DNA from: Acorus gramineus
Taxonomy: Eukaryota > Streptophyta > Magnoliopsida > Acorales > Acoraceae
Reading direction: 5' to 3'
Assembly (NCBI GenBank): GCA_030737835.1
Contig: CM060857.1
Span: 909,577 to 973,576 of the forward strand
Length of the DNA: 64,000 nucleotides
The position numbers and the translations under genes are program-made. A model generated the notes under the pieces. It was not told the origin of the DNA. It ran no database searches and saw only the letters and a list, made by a program, of their open reading frames with translations. How positions within the stretch are numbered: the first letter of the stretch is position 1; each line of letters begins with the position of its first letter. This document shows, piece by piece, positions 59,961-64,000 of the stretch.

Positions 59961-62059
59961 CCTCCTCCCAAATTCAGAAGGGTAGAACCCTTAGAGTTTA
60001 TATAAAAAATGATAAAGAGAACAAAGAAAGGATATAAAGCGCACAACAAAGAAGACGTGCGCAGAGACAGAGGGGCCCAGATGGGCACGCAGACGGAGAA
60101 GAAGCAGCAGAAGAAAAGCACGCAGACGGATGAAGAAGAAGAAGTATTTCTGCAACACTGCAAATGCTGATGGCGAAGCCTATCGGAGCCTTTATGCAAC
60201 ATTGCAAACACTGAAGGCGAAGGCGACACGGATAGCATGGACTTGAGGCGCGAGGAGGCTCGCAGATAACGCGAAAGTAGAAGGTGCGGAGGCTCACGGA
60301 GGTGCAAGGAGGCTCGCAGAGAACGCGTGAGGAGAGGCCGCGGAGGCTCGCTAGAGGGCGGCCAAGGGCAACCGCGGGCGGTGCAGAGTGGTCAAGGGTG
60401 GCAGAGAGAAGCCGGGGGCGATCGCATGGCGCCTGTGGGTGACGAGAGTGGCCGGATGATCGTTGGTATCACGGGAGTGCGAGGAGGCTTGCAGAGAACG
60501 TGCGAGGAGAGGGCGTGGAGGCTCGAGGAGGTGTGAGGTGGCTCGTAGAGAACACACGAGGAGAGGGCACAAAATCTCGCGAAGACGCCAGGAGATGCGC
60601 ACAAACAGCATACGGAGGGCGCTGAGAGTCGCAAGATTGCACAGAGAGCGCAAGAGTGAGGTCCGTGCCACAGGAAGATGCGCGGAGGTGCAAGAGGAGT
60701 CGCAAGATTGCACAAGAGTGCAAGAGGGTGGTCCATGCCGCAGAGAGATGCGCGGAGGTGTGCAAATTTGTGAGAGGATCATAGAGATCTTGGATGAAGA
60801 AAAGAAATGCAGAGATGCATAGAAAATGAAAAATCGAGTGAAATAGACCCCTGGGACATGAAAAATCAAGGCGGCAAAGGATGGCCCGAGTAATCAGAGT
60901 GCGGGCGGGGGCAACCAGTGGACCGCAAGAGGCGGCCGGTGGCGGCAAAAGATTGCCGAAGGGCGATCGAGGGCTGTAGAGAGCGGTCGAGTGTGGTGGA
61001 GGATGGCTACAGGTTGCAGAGGGTGGTGGAGATGTAAGAGGGCTGCCAGAGAGTTGTCGAAGGGCCGCAAGTGGCTGGAGGTAGTAGAGGCTGCCGGAGG
61101 GCGGATTCCGGTTGTGGTCGGCAGAGGATGGCGGTGGCCGGTGGTGGTGCGCGCTAGGTGGCTCCGGGATACGCATGGGCGCGCTGGGGAGGTGTCCCAG
61201 ACAGGATCCCGGGAGTGGCTAGGCGCGCACGGCCGGGTTGGGGCGCACTGGGAGGTGTTCCGGACAGGATCCCCGAAGATCAGGGGCAAGATCCCGGGAG
61301 ATCATGGGTGTTGTCCTGGCATGGGTGTTGTCCTGGGAGCGCTGGCAGGCGCTAGCACTCACGGGCACACCCTTGCAGGGCAGAACCTGGGAGATCCGGG
61401 AACGCTGGCACTCACTAGCAGGACAGATCCCGAGGGATCCAGGAGCTCTAGCACGCGCTTGCAGGGCACGTTCCGGGAGATCCGGGAGCGATGGCACTCC
61501 GTGGTAGGGCAGGTCCCAAGAGATCTGGGAACGCTGGCACGCACAGGTAGAACAGACCCCGTAAGATCCGGGAGCGCTGGGACGCTCTAGCAAGGCATGT
61601 CCGAGGAGATCCGGGAGTGTTGGGACGCTCTGGCAGGGTAGATCTCAGGAGATCCGGGGCACTGTCCCGGGATCGCTGGCACTCGCTGGCGGATTGCATG
61701 ATCGCCCGAGTGTGCTGTCACGCCGATCATGCGGGCATGCTCGAGGGGGCCCGTGGAGGCTAACGGATGGGCACGGTGCGAGAGGGCTAGACCGGCTGTG
61801 GAGGCCCGCACTAACAGGCGTGGTGGGCCGCGGAGGAGGGAGTGCGGAGGTGAACGGGCTTGGAGATACGCGGAGGCGCGCGGATGTGAGCGGTGGCGCG
61901 GATGTGAGCGGTGGCGCACGGAGGAGGGCGCGTGGTGGCACGGAGGGTGCACGGAGGCACGCGGACATCAGGCGCGGAGAGCGGGGGGGGGTGCGCACAA
62001 AGGCGCGCGGAGGACACGGTGAAGCGCATATGAAGTGACGGACGGCGGAGCATCAACAA

Positions 62060-62072
62060 GGCTCTGATACCA
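62060..62072 (-). other. TRIM-like primer binding site
   Basis: Minus strand TGGTATCAGAGCC directly abuts the 5' LTR, an exact match to the initiator-Met tRNA primer site. Confidence 0.88.
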
Positions 62073-62191
62073 TGTTAGAATTAAGAATGGGAGAGAATGA
62101 ACCATTGATGTTATTAGAGTTTGTCTTCAATATTTATAGTATAGGAAAGAAAACGACTAAAATGACTAAATTACGCCTAATACATTTAACA
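62073..62191 (-). repeat. TRIM-like 5' LTR
   Basis: 119 bp, TGTTAGAATTAAG to ACATTTAACA on the plus strand. Confidence 0.85.
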
Positions 62192-62451
62192 ACAATATTC
62201 ACCGCAAGATAGCTACTTGTAATCAATGATTTAGTCTCATTTTTATGTAATTTTCATGGAATTGACATAAGAAACAAGCACAACTTGAATATGTTACAAT
62301 CAAAGAGATAAAAATGAATATGAGATCTGTAGTATTGAGGACTCAAGTCCTTTATATAATGGTACAGGACAATGTTACATGTTTGACACAAAAATACATG
62401 TAATATAGTAATACATAAATAATCTAATAGAATCATACAATGGGGAATCTT
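62192..62451. other. Spacer downstream of I
   Basis: AT-rich, with no gene seen. No second-subfamily exon is visible downstream of I, unlike C, E, G and H. Confidence 0.5.
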
Positions 62452-63969
62452 CTATCGTGCCTGTAACATGGTTATCGTTACTCCGTTCGTGGAATGTGAT
62501 TCTTCTTGGCGACCCGATGATCGATCCGCTTCAGGTACACTATTCCTCACAGAGAAACCTGGCTGCTTGGGCTGGGGAAGTTCCATAGCTTCACTACCCA
62601 ACATCATCACCACCCATGACATTGTTGGTCTGTCCTCAGCTTGTTCTTGCACACACAGAAGTCCCATTTGTAGGCATCGCATCACTTCGATGACGGGATA
62701 TACATGTCCAATTGTTGCGTCGAGGAGTTCCAATCCCCTACCTTCCTTCCATAATCGCCAAGCCTTCAAAACAGAGGTTCTTTATCAAAATTTAGTGTAT
62801 AATCATCGCTTATCAAACTTTTCATCATGTCGTACTTACATGTCGGAGGAGGCTCGAATCCGGTTCTGGCTGATAAAATCCTCTGTTCCTCCTCCCACTT
62901 AGGATCTCCATCACCAAGACTCCAAGCTGAAGACGTCAGATTTCACTGAGAAAACCCCATCCATGGCATACTCAGGAGACATGTATCCACTGCATTAAAA
63001 GAATTTGGATTGAATTTCATTATTTTGAATGAATGGTGAAACAGATTTGTTAACAGAACATACTATGTGCCAACAACTCTCTCGGTTTCGCCTCTACTTG
63101 ATCTCCTCCAAAGATCCTCGCCATTCCGAAGTCCGATATCTTGGGTTGTAGTTCTTTATCTAAAAGGACATTGCTCGCCTTTAGGTCCCGATGGATGATT
63201 CGGAGTCGAGAGTCCTGGTGAAGGTAGAGAAGTCCTCGGGCGATACCCATGATTATGTCGTAGCGCTTCTGCCAATCCATCGATGCACTTTTCGTTATAT
63301 CTAACCAACATTTACATTTGAAGTGAATCACTTATAAGGTAATAGTTCAGCAGAAATAAAGGTTGGTTATGTGTGATGAAAACAAACCGAATATAAAAGT
63401 GTCCAAGCTCTTATTAGGCATGTATTCATAGATCAACATTTTTTCATTTCCTTCGATGCAGCACCCAAGGAGCCGAACAAGGTTCCTGTGCTGAACCTTC
63501 GCGATCAACGTGAGTTCATTCTTGAACTCCTCAGTGCCTTGTATCGACGTCTTTGAGAGCCTCTTCACCGCTACATCTTGTCCTTCTTCCAACATCCCCT
63601 GCACATCATCATGAACAGTTCATATACTTCATCTTAATTCATGAATTTGTGACATATAAAGTTTGAGATTTACCAAATACACTGGTCCATATCCTCCCTT
63701 TCCAATCACATTCGAAGCGGAGAAGTTGTTCGTCGCATGTCGAACGGTTTCTAAGTTGAACAGAGGAAGCTCTGTTTCATTTCCACTTCTTCTTTCTCTA
63801 AAGTACTCATTTGCGCTACCTCTTCTATTCAGTTTCCTTGTCCACCATCTCCTCCTCTTCAAACAGTAGCCGACGACGACACCCAATAACAGAATTCCGG
63901 GAATGACAGTCGCTGCAACGATGACACCCATGGGTGTCTTCTTCTTCTTCTTCTTCTGGCCTCCCTCAT
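62452..63969 (-). pseudogene. Gene I: S-receptor-like kinase, 3' part, two frameshifts
   Basis: Close paralogue of H running off the window edge. Exons: 63969-63674 (transmembrane and N-lobe start, GKGGYGPVYL), 63598-63388, 63300-63064, 62989-62840, 62763-62452. The third is 237 bases against 238 in H: one base is missing after GDQVEAK, so TKRVVG is lost. The fourth is 150 against 151: one base is missing in SFGV. The reading frame is therefore broken in the activation segment. VAVKRLS, HRDLK and SDFGMARIF remain, but the glycine loop has Lys for Glu. The S-domain exon lies outside the window. The adjoining poly-Lys stretch (KKKKKK) in the extracellular juxtamembrane region is longer than in H. 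A sequencing error cannot be excluded for single-base gaps. Confidence 0.8.
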
Positions 63970-64000
63970 CTACACCAATAATAATTCCAAGCATGAAAAA

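Larger units (their letters stand above)
59849..62191 (-). mobile_element. TRIM/LARD-like LTR retroelement with GC-rich interior
   Basis: On the minus strand: 5' LTR 62191-62073, primer site 62072-62060 (TGGTATCAGAGCC, perfect for initiator-Met tRNA), interior 62059-59973, polypurine tract TTTGGGAGGAGG (59972-59961), 3' LTR 59960-59849. Flanks ACAGT (59844-59848) and ACAAT (62192-62196) form a 5-bp duplication with one mismatch. The LTRs are only 112-119 bp with TG...CA ends and a CTATAAATATT box. The 2.1-kb interior is GC-rich and strongly purine-biased on the plus strand, full of short degenerate repeats (GGAGGCTCGCAGAGAACG), and codes for no gag or pol domain. The long open frames in it are low-complexity Pro/Ser/Arg artefacts. 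Confidence 0.85.

Noticed and set aside
60327-62038. Several long frames on both strands encoding Arg/Gly- or Pro/Ser-rich proteins
   Set aside because: They lie inside the GC-rich interior of the TRIM-like element, overlap on all frames, are low-complexity and have no recognisable domain.

Overview
This is nuclear DNA from a flowering plant. It is AT-rich, has spliced genes with GT-AG introns, and carries plant transposons of many kinds. I cannot fix the species. The window is a tandem cluster of G-type lectin S-receptor-like serine/threonine kinase genes (SD1 / S-domain RLK class). Four copies look intact: A at 6268-12470, E at 32774-36759, H at 45203-49467 and G at 53209-57339, all on the minus strand. 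Around them lie broken or partial relatives: C (17433-24309, plus strand), D (25527-32279, split by a copia element), F (42690-44105), I (62452 to the window edge, two 1-nt deletions), three exon-1 scraps (25205-25374, 51940-52097, 52337-52401) and a last-exon kinase relic from another RLK subgroup (58792-59801).

Layout: 1-6200 is intergenic with a 5'-truncated LINE (2203-3692). Gene A follows, with a hAT element sitting exactly on a splice donor. From 12.5 to 16.3 kb is intergenic and upstream DNA of C. C is cut up by two Tourist-like MITEs and a MULE. A solo copia LTR (24485-24718) and an inversion junction (about 25.4 kb) lead into D, which holds a hAT MITE that itself holds a 4.9-kb copia element. 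Then come E, a MULE with hairpin-bearing repeats (39151-42397), F, a short LINE, H (with a solo LTR in an intron), G, the kinase relic with its own hAT insertion, a GC-rich TRIM-like LTR element (59849-62191), and I.

The repeating architecture is a two-part module: a complete RLK followed in the same direction by a second-subfamily S-domain gene or remnant (signal peptide beginning MRE[SF]TQNP). It is seen as C + 25.2-kb fragment (inverted), E + D, H + F, and G + 52-kb fragments. Insertions filled in one paralogue and empty in another date the duplications: an LTR in the E and G upstream regions is absent from C, and a hAT MITE is shared by D and F with copia only in D.

The intact proteins have the order signal peptide, bulb lectin, S-locus glycoprotein/EGF-like, PAN, transmembrane helix, RD-type kinase, S-RLK C-terminal tail. 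They are expected to be plasma-membrane receptors for extracellular cues. Ligands cannot be read from the sequence. I saw no CRISPR array, operon or bacterial feature, and no tRNA or rRNA gene. Exon ends were assigned by eye from GT-AG sites, homology between paralogues and reading-frame closure; for A, E, G and H all exon phases close to a whole number of codons.
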